In this document: piece after piece, positions 8,808 through 17,700 of the stretch
Position numbering within the stretch: the stretch's first letter is position 1
How the letters are laid out: each line of letters starts with the position of its first letter
Assembly: GCF_002944315.1 (NCBI RefSeq)
Contig: NZ_CP024311.1
Span: forward strand, 4,036,501-4,100,500
Direction of reading: 5' to 3'
Origin: Rhizobium sp. NXC24
GTDB lineage: Bacteria > Pseudomonadota > Alphaproteobacteria > Rhizobiales > Rhizobiaceae
DNA: 64,000 nucleotides
Program-made: the position numbers and the translations under genes
Notes under the pieces: model-generated
Databases searched by the model: none
What the model was told of the DNA's origin: nothing
What the model saw: the letters and a program-made list of their open reading frames with translations, nothing else

Positions 8808-9548
8808 CTACGGAATAAGCCCGTTTCTGAAGGCGATGGCAACGATATGCTGGCGGTTCTTGGCGTTCAGCTTGTCCTGGATACTATTCATATACCAATC
8901 GACGGTGTGATTTGAGATTTTGAGCGTCCGGCTGATTTCCATGGAGGTCATGCCTTCCGCCAGATGGTTCAACACCTCGGTCTCGCGCCTGGTCAGCTTC
9001 ACGTCGATAGTAGCCGGCTGCTCCAGCGATTGCGCTTCGCCGCGCAGTTCCAGAAGCCGCCAGAAGGCTTTTTTCGCCACCGCATCGAGTAGCGAGAGTT
9101 CGACGGGCGACAGATCGACCACATTGCCGCCGACGGTCATGCTGCCGAGCAGGCCGCTGCGCCCATGAATGGGGAAGATATAGCCATCGATCAGCCCGTG
9201 GGCGCGGGCATCGGCCATCATCTGCTCCATGCGCCGGCGCAGCGGATCACCCTTCAGCGCCGCCATGGCATCGCGCCAGCGGAAAGGCCGCTGCGCCCGG
9301 CCGAGATAACGGATGGTGGGGTCGATAAGCAGGTATTTCTTGGCGACATAGGTGAGCGGCCATTTGTCGGGCCAGCGTCCGGCCAGCATCAGGGTCGTGG
9401 GGTCCACATTCGGCCGCGGCTGCTTCAGCAGACCGTAGAAATCGAACTTGTAGGACCGCAGCACCAGTTCCAGCTCCGCCACGACATTCTTGGCAAGCTT
9501 GCATTCTTCAATGACCACAAGCAATTGTATTAAGGAATGAATATTCAC
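8808..9548 (-). CDS. LuxR-family regulator with acyl-homoserine-lactone binding domain (LuxR solo)
   Basis: A 246-residue regulator: N-terminal autoinducer-binding domain (about 20-165) and C-terminal LuxR helix-turn-helix (about 184-240; RRETEVLNHLAEG). The ligand-pocket residues W63, Y67, D76, P77 and W91 have exactly the spacing of TraR W57, Y61, D70, P71 and W85, and a glycine follows in IDGYIFPIHG, so AHL binding is well supported. No LuxI synthase is found in the window, so it would respond to a signal made elsewhere or by neighbours. It is divergent from ndvA across a 370-base region. ATG 9548; no strong Shine-Dalgarno is seen. Confidence 0.85.
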   Translation of the reverse strand: MNIHSLIQLLVVIEECKLAKNVVAELELVLRSYKFDFYGLLKQPRPNVDPTTLMLAGRWPDKWPLTYVAKKYLLIDPTIRYLGRAQRPFRWRDAMAALKGDPLRRRMEQMMADARAHGLIDGYIFPIHGRSGLLGSMTVGGNVVDLSPVELSLLDAVAKKAFWRLLELRGEAQSLEQPATIDVKLTRRETEVLNHLAEGMTSMEISRTLKISNHTVDWYMNSIQDKLNAKNRQHIVAIAFRNGLIP

Positions 9549-9918
9549 AGCTACCCCCTGGCTTGAAAGCCTGGTTGTTCGTCAGCAGATGCCGCCTTCA
9601 TGTTCCGCCTTGCCTCCCGAGTCGGCGGATGGCGGGCAAACATAATCGGATCGAAAATAAATTGAACGTCATTGGCGAAAAATTTAGTGATCAACCCTGA
9701 ATAGCAATCGCATCGCTGCGCGACAATGCCATGATATAAAGTATTCTTTAATTATCACATTTCTCTGGCAGCCGATTTCGTGCCCTCGCGGCCCCTGACA
9801 TAAGGGGTAAAAATTACCCTGAAAAAACAGCGTCGGATTCCGTTAATCGCCGGTTCAGGAACCAATCTGTAGCATCCGATCATTCCGAATTTTCGCAGAT
9901 GCACAGAGGGTGCCCGAC
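9549..9918. promoter_or_regulatory. Divergent intergenic region, luxR solo / ndvA
   Basis: 370 bases without a gene, holding the promoters of the divergent luxR-type gene and ndvA. AT-rich around 9650-9780. The clearest element is a perfect inverted repeat GGGTAA-AAA-TTACCC at 9805-9819, about 100 bases before the ndvA start, which may be a regulator binding site. No convincing -35/-10 pair was fixed for either gene. Confidence 0.45.
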
Positions 9919-11688
9919 GTGTCGTTGTTCAAAGTCTATGCAAGAGCCCTGAAGTATCTTGGCGCGTATCGATACCGCGTCTGGATGGTTGTCATCGCAA
10001 ACATTGCACTGGCGATGACCACTATTTACGAGCCGGTTCTGTTCGGCCGTATCTTCGACGCCATTGCCAAGAAAGAGGCCGCGGCGCCGACGATGATGCT
10101 GTGGGCCGGTTTCGCCGTCTTCAGCGCAGTCGCCTTCATCGTCGTTTCCCGCGAGGCGGATCGTCTCGCCCATGGACGCCGCGCCTCGCTGCTGACCGAA
10201 GCGTTTAGCCGCATCATCTCCATGCCGCTCTCCTGGCACAGCCAGCGCGGCACGGCGAGTGCTCTGAATACGCTGCTCCGCGCCTGCGAAGCCCTCTTCG
10301 GCCTCTGGCTCGAATTCATGCGCAACCATCTGACGACGGCGGTCGCACTGGTCGTGATGGTTCCCACGGCCATTGCCATGGACCTGCGCCTGTCGGCCGT
10401 TCTCATCCTACTCGGCGTCTTCTACTGGATCATCGGCCGTCTGGTCATGAACCGCACGAAGGATGGCCAGACCTCGGTGGAAAGCCATTACAACACGGTG
10501 TTCTCGCATGTCAGCGACAGCATCAGCAACGTTTCCGTGCTGCATAGCTACAACCGCATCGAAGCCGAAACCAGGGCGCTGAAGTCCTTCACCGAACGAC
10601 TGCTCGCCGCGCAGTATCCGGTTCTCGACTGGTGGGCGCTCGCCGGCGCGCTGAACCGCACGGCCTCGACCGTCGCGATGATGGCGATCCTGATGATCGG
10701 TACGGTGCTCGTCCAAGACGGCAGCCTGAGCCTCGGCGCGCTCATCACCTTTATCGCCTTCGCCAACGTGCTGATCGGCCGCCTGGAGCAGCTCCGCAAC
10801 TTTGCCAACCAGATCTTCGAAGCACGTGCCAAGCTGGAAGACTTCTACACGCTGGAAGATTCCGTGCGCGACCGTGAAGAGCCGGCCGGCCTTGCCGAAA
10901 TCAAGGACGTCAAGGGCGAAGTCGAGTTCCGCAACGTATCCTTCGGCTTCGGCAATACGTCGCAGGGCCTGCACAACATCAACTTCACGGTGAAGGCCGG
11001 CCAGACGGTCGCCATCGTCGGCCCGACCGGCGCCGGCAAGACGACGCTGGTCAACCTGCTGCAGCGCGTCTTCGACCCGCAGGACGGCCAGATCCTCGTC
11101 GACGGCAACGACATCACCAAGGTGACACGCAAGTCGCTGCGCCGCTACATCGCCACCGTCTTCCAGGATGCCGGCCTGCTGAACCGCTCGATCAGCGACA
11201 ACATCCGTCTCGGCCGCGAAGGCGCGACCGAAGAGGAGATGGTCCGCGCCGCCCAAGCGGCTGCCGCCAACGACTTCATCGAAAATCGCGAGAGCGGTTA
11301 CGAGACCCGGGTTGGCGAGCGCGGCAACAAGCTCTCCGGCGGCGAGCGCCAGCGTATCGCTATCGCCCGCGCCATCCTGAAGGACGCGCCGATCCTCGTG
11401 CTCGACGAAGCGACCAGCGCGCTCGACGTGGAGACCGAGAACCGGGTCAAGGCGGCGATCGACAATCTGCGCCAGAACCGCACGACCTTCATCATCGCCC
11501 ACCGCCTGTCGACGGTGCGCGAGGCCGATATCGTCCTCTTCCTCGACAATGGCCGCGTGATCGAAAACGGCAGCTTCAACGAGCTCAGCCAGAGCAACGG
11601 CCGCTTCGCCGCCCTGCTTCGCGCCAGCGGTATCCTAACGGACGACGAAGTCCGGAAGGCACATACCACGGAAAACGAAGCCGCCTGA
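9919..11688 (+). CDS. ndvA: Cyclic beta-1,2-glucan ABC exporter NdvA (ChvA)
   Basis: A 589-residue half-transporter: six-helix membrane domain (about 1-300) fused to an ATPase with Walker A GPTGAGKTT (near 368), signature LSGGERQR (near 472) and DEATSALD (near 496). It strongly resembles S. meliloti NdvA as I recall it, including VSREADRLAHGRRASLLTEA, SMPLSWHSQRGT and the C-terminal LSQSNGRFAALLRASGILTD. It moves cyclic beta-1,2-glucan to the periplasm as a homodimer; the glucan serves osmoadaptation and nodule or host infection. GTG 9919 (AGAGGG eight bases upstream) gives the MSLF-type start of known homologues; GTG 9910 is the alternative. ndvB lies in the same locus on the other strand. 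Confidence 0.95.
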   Translation: MSLFKVYARALKYLGAYRYRVWMVVIANIALAMTTIYEPVLFGRIFDAIAKKEAAAPTMMLWAGFAVFSAVAFIVVSREADRLAHGRRASLLTEAFSRIISMPLSWHSQRGTASALNTLLRACEALFGLWLEFMRNHLTTAVALVVMVPTAIAMDLRLSAVLILLGVFYWIIGRLVMNRTKDGQTSVESHYNTVFSHVSDSISNVSVLHSYNRIEAETRALKSFTERLLAAQYPVLDWWALAGALNRTASTVAMMAILMIGTVLVQDGSLSLGALITFIAFANVLIGRLEQLRNFANQIFEARAKLEDFYTLEDSVRDREEPAGLAEIKDVKGEVEFRNVSFGFGNTSQGLHNINFTVKAGQTVAIVGPTGAGKTTLVNLLQRVFDPQDGQILVDGNDITKVTRKSLRRYIATVFQDAGLLNRSISDNIRLGREGATEEEMVRAAQAAAANDFIENRESGYETRVGERGNKLSGGERQRIAIARAILKDAPILVLDEATSALDVETENRVKAAIDNLRQNRTTFIIAHRLSTVREADIVLFLDNGRVIENGSFNELSQSNGRFAALLRASGILTDDEVRKAHTTENEAA

Positions 11689-11714
11689 TATTTGCAAAGG
11701 GCTTAAAGATCGAG

Positions 11715-11745
11715 GCCGGGAGAGCGATGCTCTTCCGGCTTTTTT
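11715..11745 (+). terminator. Intrinsic terminator of ndvA
   Basis: Ten-pair stem (11715-11724 with 11730-11739, one G-U pair), loop CGATG, then six T residues. Lies 27 bases after the ndvA stop. Confidence 0.85.
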
Positions 11746-11854
11746 GTTGCCGACAGCGCGGAGTTTATCAGGCAAGCACGATGACGCCGCAGCCCTGTGC
11801 CTGGCCCCTCGCAAGAAACATCCCCTTCGAATACGGCAACTAAACCAAAAACAA

Positions 11855-11884
11855 GAAAGGCCCGGCAGGGAACCCGGGCCTTTC
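11855..11884 (-). terminator. Intrinsic terminator of the porin gene
   Basis: Perfect 11-bp stem (11855-11865 with 11874-11884), 8-base loop; read on the minus strand it is followed by the T-rich TTGTTTTTGGTTT. About 95 bases after the porin stop, back to back with the ndvA terminator. Confidence 0.75.
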
Positions 11885-11901
11885 TCCTTCTCTGATCGGA
11901 G

Positions 11902-11972
11902 GTCAAATCGGTTTTGGCGTCAAGCTGGAGTCACGGCCGACGTCAAACCGGTTGCGACTGGCGTCAAACCGG
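11902..11972. repeat. Four degenerate direct repeats GTCAARYYGG
   Basis: Copies at 11902-11911, 11919-11928, 11942-11951 and 11963-11972, spaced 17, 23 and 21 bases, in the porin 3' untranslated region. Two copies are identical over ten bases (GTCAAACCGG). Origin and role unknown; possibly a small local duplication. Confidence 0.5.
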
Positions 11973-11979
11973 GATCAGA

Positions 11980-13071
11980 TCAGAACTTGCGTTCGAAGCG
12001 GAGCACGCCGGCCCACTGATCCTTGTCGGCAGCGTCCCAATCCGTGTAGGAGACTTCCGGCTCGATCAGCAGGTCCTTGACCGGACGCCAGGCAACGTTG
12101 GCGGTGGCGGCGAGGATCTTCGAGTCGGTGTAAGCGACTTGAGCATTGGCCTGCAGCTTCGGCGTCAACTGGTAGCTGGCGCCCGTCCAGAAGGCCCAGT
12201 CGCCCCAGCCGCAATCCGCGCCATTGGTCGGGCAGGCTGAGCGGTTGCTGTTGAGGTAAGAACCGGCATACTTGTTCAGCTTGTCGCCATCCGTGTTCCA
12301 GCCGCCCATCAGGAAGGCCTTGAAGTCGCCGAAATCGGCGTCGATGCGAGCCTTGATGGCGCCTTCTTCGACGATCGAGTCATAGCCGCCGATGACCCGG
12401 AGGGTCCATGCACCGGCCTTGTAGCCGGCGCCGGCAACAACGTCAGGAGCATAATGATCGGCCTTGCCGGTGCGCCATGCGCCGCCGTAGGACGAGGTGT
12501 CGGCCGACGAGTTGGAATCTTCCAGCGAGATCACTGCCGTGAAGCCGTTGCCGGCATCATATTTGTAGGTGAACTGGTTGAGTTCCTTCGGGCCGTCATA
12601 GACGACGTCGTCGTTGATGACGTTGCCGGCATAGCCCATGAAGAGGTTGTACTGCGAGTCGAGCTTACCGACGGTGAAGCCGGCGAGGCTGATATTGGCC
12701 CAAAGCAGCTTCGTGCTCGTGGAGTTGCCTTCCTGCCAATCCCAACGGTAGACGGTGTTGGTCTTCAGCGGGCCGTATTCGGTATCGCTCGCCGTGTCGA
12801 TGCTGAGCTCGGCGCGAGTATGCCAAAGCGTACCGTTCTTGCTGTTGGCGTTGTAGGCATCGTACCATTCGCCTTCGGTGCGGACGCGGCCGCCGATCTT
12901 CAGGCAGGTTTCCGTGCCGGGAATGAAGAAGTAACCGGCGCCAAAGGCGTCGCAGATGCGAACATATTCAAGCGGCTCCGGCTCGGCGGCCACGATGGCG
13001 TCAGCCGCCTGTGCTCCCGAAACGGCAGCCAGAGCAGCGGCCGAACCGAGAAGAAGACTTCTGATATTCAT
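11980..13071 (-). CDS. Outer-membrane porin, Omp2b/RopA family
   Basis: A 363-residue general porin of the alphaproteobacterial Porin_2 family. Signal peptide residues 1-22 (MNIRSLLLGSAAALAAVSGAQAADA, cut after AQA). The mature start carries the family mark EYVRICDAFGAGYFFIPGT with the conserved Cys pair (CDAFG...TCLKIGGRVR), and the C-terminus ends in phenylalanine (LRFERKF) as beta-barrel proteins do for BAM recognition. GGAG precedes ATG 13071. It forms trimeric diffusion channels for small hydrophilic solutes. Predicted promoter at 13237-13265 and terminator at 11855-11884 make it a single-gene unit. Confidence 0.92.
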   Translation of the reverse strand: MNIRSLLLGSAAALAAVSGAQAADAIVAAEPEPLEYVRICDAFGAGYFFIPGTETCLKIGGRVRTEGEWYDAYNANSKNGTLWHTRAELSIDTASDTEYGPLKTNTVYRWDWQEGNSTSTKLLWANISLAGFTVGKLDSQYNLFMGYAGNVINDDVVYDGPKELNQFTYKYDAGNGFTAVISLEDSNSSADTSSYGGAWRTGKADHYAPDVVAGAGYKAGAWTLRVIGGYDSIVEEGAIKARIDADFGDFKAFLMGGWNTDGDKLNKYAGSYLNSNRSACPTNGADCGWGDWAFWTGASYQLTPKLQANAQVAYTDSKILAATANVAWRPVKDLLIEPEVSYTDWDAADKDQWAGVLRFERKF

Positions 13072-13236
13072 AGATTACTCCAATCCAGTATCGATTGGGC
13101 ATGAGCTATCGCGCCGAAAAATCGACGTTCCCTACCCCATTCCCGTTTTGACAATCCCCACGAATGCGCCGCGCCCGTCGTTGGGACGCGTATAGCGCCG
13201 GGGTGGCGGCACTCCCCGAGCGCCGTCACGGTCCCG

Positions 13237-13265
13237 ATGTAGGCAATTCAATTTTGCACAACAAG
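13237..13265 (-). promoter_or_regulatory. Predicted porin promoter
   Basis: On the minus strand: CTTGTT (13265-13260), 17-base spacer, CTACAT (13242-13237), close to the rhizobial consensus CTTGAC-N17-CTATAT. Start would be near 13230, leaving a leader of about 160 bases. Confidence 0.55.
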
Positions 13266-13287
13266 ATTTCGAGCAATGGAATCTTTG

Positions 13288-13319
13288 CTGCAACGCACTG
13301 GATTGTCATTGCGTTGCAG
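13288..13319 (-). promoter_or_regulatory. Inverted repeat upstream of the porin promoter
   Basis: Perfect 10-bp arms CTGCAACGCA (13288-13297) and TGCGTTGCAG (13310-13319), 22 bases centre to centre, about two helical turns. Centred near -74 from the predicted porin start, a typical position for an activator dimer. No other gene is close enough to explain it; opgC ends at 13420 and the rest of 13072-13419 shows nothing further. Confidence 0.5.
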
Positions 13320-13419
13320 AAAAATCACGTCACACTTCGTTCACACAAGTGTCGCAAAACGAATTGGGAATATAATTCAATGGATTACGTGTTGTGGTAG
13401 CCGATGGCCGCAGAGCCGA

Positions 13420-14634
13420 CTATCGGCGCTTTTCGGTTCGCACCGGCAGTGGAATCGTCGCTATGGACGTCGCAAGGGACGGGCGGCTGACTGCATCCTG
13501 CCGCTTATGCTCGAGATAATAGGCATAGGCGAACTGTGCGGCGATCCCGACGAGCACATAGGCGCCGCCAACGGCCGGATCCTTGTCGGTAACGTAGAGG
13601 ATGACCTGGCCGGCCATGGCGAGGATCGTGCCCGCAACGAAAATGCTGAGGGAATGCCGTCCAAGGATCGTCAACGGATGATCGGCGGACCGACGCAGCA
13701 AGCGCGAAACGGACGGCACAGTGATGATGAGATAGGCGAGCGCCAGCACATGTAGCAAGCGCGGCAGCGACAGAAATGTCTTGTCGAAACCGGTGACGAC
13801 CGTCGGGAGACCAAACGCAGCAAGATGATCGCCCAGCACCCAGAGCTTGTCGGTGACCCAGATGAAGGACAGCACGACATAGGCGAGCGACAGCGCAAAC
13901 AGGGCCGGATTATAGGATATCCGGCCGCCGCGCTTCACATGCATGACGGCAACGAAGCCGATGACGAACAGGAACTGCCAGGACAGCGGATTGAGGAACC
14001 AGAAACCATCCAGCAACGTCGTGTGCGGCGCCATCTGATAGATGCCAGCGACCAGCCAGACGCTGCCGGAAACCAAAAGCAAAAGCAGCGGGCTTCGCGC
14101 CTCTAGCACCAACATCAGCGGCAGCATCAGGAACAAGGCGCCATACATCGGCAGGATGTTGTTGTAGCCGATCTGGTGGCCGAGCAACAGCAGGGCCGGA
14201 ATGCCGCGAGCCGGATCCATCAGCACGGCAAGGATGTTCACCTCGCAGAGCAGGCCCGCCTGGCGGAATACCCATGCGCCGGAAATGAACAGCACCAGCG
14301 TGATGAAAGTGGTGATCATATGCGCGGTATAAAGCGTGAAAGCGCGCTTGACCGCCTTTAAGGCAGTTGAAAGCCGGTTGCCCGGCTTGAACCGCGTGCC
14401 ATAGGCAAGACCGACGGAGATGCCGGAGATCAGCACGAAGGCTTCCGCCCCGTCGGAGAAACCGAAATTCTTGGTGGTCAGCCGCTCGAGGAACTGACCG
14501 GGCACATGATTGATGAAGATCGTGATCAGGGCCAAAGCCCTCAGAACATCCAGTCTCGTATCCCGCTGCGTCGTCGCCTTCGGCAAGGTGATTCGCGTTG
14601 CCGAGGCCACGTCGATATTTGCCCTGGAATTCAT
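13420..14634 (-). CDS. OpgC-like membrane acyltransferase, probable cyclic-glucan succinyltransferase
   Basis: A 404-residue integral membrane protein with about ten membrane helices. It matches the OpgC family: RLDVLRALALITIFINHVPG with the conserved R and H of membrane acyltransferases, then FGFSDGAEAFVLISGISVGL. In Rhodobacter OpgC succinylates osmoregulated periplasmic glucan, and Brucella Cgm does so for cyclic beta-1,2-glucan. Its place directly after ndvB on the same strand supports that substrate here (inference). ATG 14634 with AGGAG upstream is preferred to TTG 14655. A 15-bp hairpin separates it from ndvB. Confidence 0.85.
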   Translation of the reverse strand: MNSRANIDVASATRITLPKATTQRDTRLDVLRALALITIFINHVPGQFLERLTTKNFGFSDGAEAFVLISGISVGLAYGTRFKPGNRLSTALKAVKRAFTLYTAHMITTFITLVLFISGAWVFRQAGLLCEVNILAVLMDPARGIPALLLLGHQIGYNNILPMYGALFLMLPLMLVLEARSPLLLLLVSGSVWLVAGIYQMAPHTTLLDGFWFLNPLSWQFLFVIGFVAVMHVKRGGRISYNPALFALSLAYVVLSFIWVTDKLWVLGDHLAAFGLPTVVTGFDKTFLSLPRLLHVLALAYLIITVPSVSRLLRRSADHPLTILGRHSLSIFVAGTILAMAGQVILYVTDKDPAVGGAYVLVGIAAQFAYAYYLEHKRQDAVSRPSLATSIATIPLPVRTEKRR

Positions 14635-14662
14635 GGACCTCTCCTGTTCCGACAACCAAATG

Positions 14663-14700
14663 CGATCGGGGCCAAAGAGTTCCCCCTTTGGCCCCGATCG
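14663..14700 (-). terminator. Strong hairpin between ndvB and opgC-like gene
   Basis: Perfect 15-bp stem (14663-14677 with 14686-14700), 8-base loop, 26 bases after the ndvB stop. No T-run follows on the minus strand, so partial termination or protection of the very long ndvB message from 3' exonucleases is likelier than full termination. Confidence 0.65.
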
Positions 14701-14726
14701 TTGAAGCGAAACAGTGCAGGAAAGCG

Positions 14727-17700
14727 CTACTGTCCGATCGGATAGCCCTCTTCGGGATGGGCGATCGCCCTGTCATTCACAGACACCAAGTATCCCTTAG
14801 CATCGGGCGCTTTTGAGACGGAAATGCGGTATTTTCCGCTCGGCAGATCGAGGTCCGCCGCAAAGCCATCCCACTTCGACGGCAGCGCCGGCTTGACGTA
14901 GAGATGGCCATTTTTGACGCGAATGCCGAGAATTCCCTCAATTGCCACGCGATAAAGCCATCCGGCCGAGCCCGTATACCAGGTCCAGCCGCCGCGGCCG
15001 GTCAATTGCCCCTCGCCGTAGACGTCGGCGGCAATGACATAGGGCTCCACGCGGTAGGTATCGGCCTCATCACGATTTCGTGCATGGTTCACGGGATTGA
15101 GCAGTTCGAAGCAACGCCAGGCATCGTCGCCGCGATTCATCTCTGCCAGTGCCATGACCACCCAGGTCGCGGCATGGGTATACTGGCCGCCGTTTTCGCG
15201 CACGCCCGGCGGATAGGACTTGATGTAGCCCGGATCGCGCGCCGACTTGGAGAAGGGCGGCGTGAACAGCCGGATGATGCGGTTATCATCGTCGACTAGC
15301 TTTTCGAGAACGGCATTCATCGCCTTCTCGCCGCGCTCGCGGTCGCCTTCGCCGGACAAGATGTTCCAGGACTGCGCGATCGAATCGATCTGGCATTCGA
15401 AATTCTCGTCCGAGCCGAGCGGGCTGCCATCGTCGAAATAGCCGCGGCGATAGTGGCCGCCATCCCAGCCCGCCGTTTCCAGCGCCTTGCGCAGTTCCGG
15501 CAGATGCTTGGTCCAGCGTTCGACACGCTCCCGGTCGCCCCGCGCTTCCGCATAGGGCAGGAAAGCGGTGAGCGTGCCGGCCAGGAACCAGCCAAGCCAG
15601 ACGCTTTCGCCACGGCCCTGAATGCCGACCCGGTTCATGCCGTCGTTCCAGTCGCCGCCGAGGATCAGCGGCAGGCCGTTGCCGCCCTTGCGCTTGATCG
15701 CCAGATCGAGCGCCAAGGCCGCATGCTGATAGACGCTGACCTTATCCTGCGACACGGTCGGCTGGTAGAAGGCATCGTGCGTACCAGGCATAAGGGCCGC
15801 ACCTTCGACGAAGGCGAGTTCTTCATCGAGAAGCGACTTGTCGCCGGTCACCGTGCAATACTGGTTGATGGCATAGGCGAGCCAGACGACATCGTCCGAG
15901 ATACTCGTGCGCACGCCGGCCCCGCTGCCCGGCAGCCACCAATGCTGCACATCGCCTTCGCGGAACTGGCGTTGCGCCGCATTCAGGATCTGCTTGCGGG
16001 CAAGCTCCGGCGCATGCATCAGGAAGGCCAGCGTATCCTGCAACTGGTCGCGGAAACCGAAGGCGCCGGAAGCCTGATAGAAGGCAGTGCGGGCCATGAT
16101 CCGGCAGCCGAGGCTCTGATAGGGCAGCCAGGCATTGATCAGGTTGTTCATCGCCTTGTCCGGCGTCGAGATCTGCAGACGGCCGGTGAAGTTATCCCAG
16201 AAGCCGCGGCTGGCCGAAAGCACAGCCTCGAAATCGGCATTGCGGATGTCGGCCACCAATGCGCGCGCCTCTTCGATCGAAGCGGTATCGCCCATATAGA
16301 AGCAGATATCCTTCTGTTCGCCGGCTCCGACCGTCAGATCGAAGGCGAGCGCCGCGCAGGGATCGCCGTCGAGATCGGTGGAATTGGAAAGGGCAGCGCC
16401 GGAAACGACGGCTTCCGGCATCTGCACCGTGCCGTAACGGCCGATGAATTCGCGGCGGCTGGCCGAGAAGCTCGAATGCGCCTCGCTCGCCGCCATGAAG
16501 GCGATACGCTTGGAATAATCGATGCTGTAGGGATTGTTGGCAAACAGCGCGCCGGTTTCCTCATCCACCGACGACAGGATGAACGGCCGTGTCTTGTGCG
16601 GATTGATGCCGAGCACCCATTCCGCATAATTGTAGAGCCGCAGCCGGCGGCTACCCTCGCCCGTATTGCGGATGCGCAGGCGGAAAAGCTTGACCGGGCG
16701 TTCGCGATCGATCGTTTGCGTCAGCTCCAGCGCTATGCCGCTCTGTTCGCTCGAGAACACCGAATAGCCGAGACCGTGGCGGGCCTCATACTGGACCTTC
16801 GGATTGCGCGACAGGGCCGCATAGGGGGTCATCACCGTATTGCTGTCGAGATCGGTCACATAAAGCGCCTCGCCCGGACGGTTGATGACCATGTCGTTGG
16901 TCCATGGGGTCAACTGATAGTCGCGCGAATTGTGGCTCCAGGTGAAACCGCCGCCTTCAGCAGGCACATGGAAGCCGAAACGCTCGTTGGAGATGACGTT
17001 GATCCACGGATGCGGCGTCGACTGGCCGCCGGCGAGCCGGACGACATATTCGCGGCCATTGTCGGCAAAGCCGCCATAGCCGTTCCAGAAGTCGAGGTCG
17101 TCCTGTGCTTCCAGTTCACCGGCTGCAAAGACGGATTTCTGCGGCACCATCGGTACGGCAAGGCGATTGACCGGCGCCGGCCCATCGGACTGCGCCGAAC
17201 CGAACAGCGTCGCCGCACGGGCGATTTGATCAACAAGCTTGCCGTTACGTGCATGGAAGATCACGCGCGAGGCAGCAAGAATCTGCTGGTAGGTCTCCTG
17301 CTCGATCAGATCCTTGCGAACCGAGAAGATATTCTGGCGCAGGCCCTCGCCCTGATTGTGGCGAATATGCTCGACGAGCTTGTCGAGCTCACGTTGCATG
17401 TCCTGGGCTTGGTCTACGGCCCGCTCATTGACGATCACCAGATCGGCATTGATGCCGCGTGAACGCAGATATTCCGCGGCACTCAGCGCTTCCCGCGCGA
17501 TTTCGAGGTCGATATCGTCGTTGATGCGCAGGGTGAAGATCGGGAAATCACCCGAGATCGTCACCGGCCAAAGTGCGGACTGCGAATGCAGGCCGGCCTG
17601 AACGGTGGCGCTGTCGGCGCGCAGATGCATGTCCGGATAGACGAGATAGCGGGCAAGCTTCTGGAAGGCTGCGGCCTGCTGCGAGGTGACGCCGACATGG

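Noticed and set aside
15453..17462. Long plus-strand frame within ndvB
   Set aside because: One of several antisense frames caused by GC-rich codon use; the minus strand has the conserved GH94 domain here.
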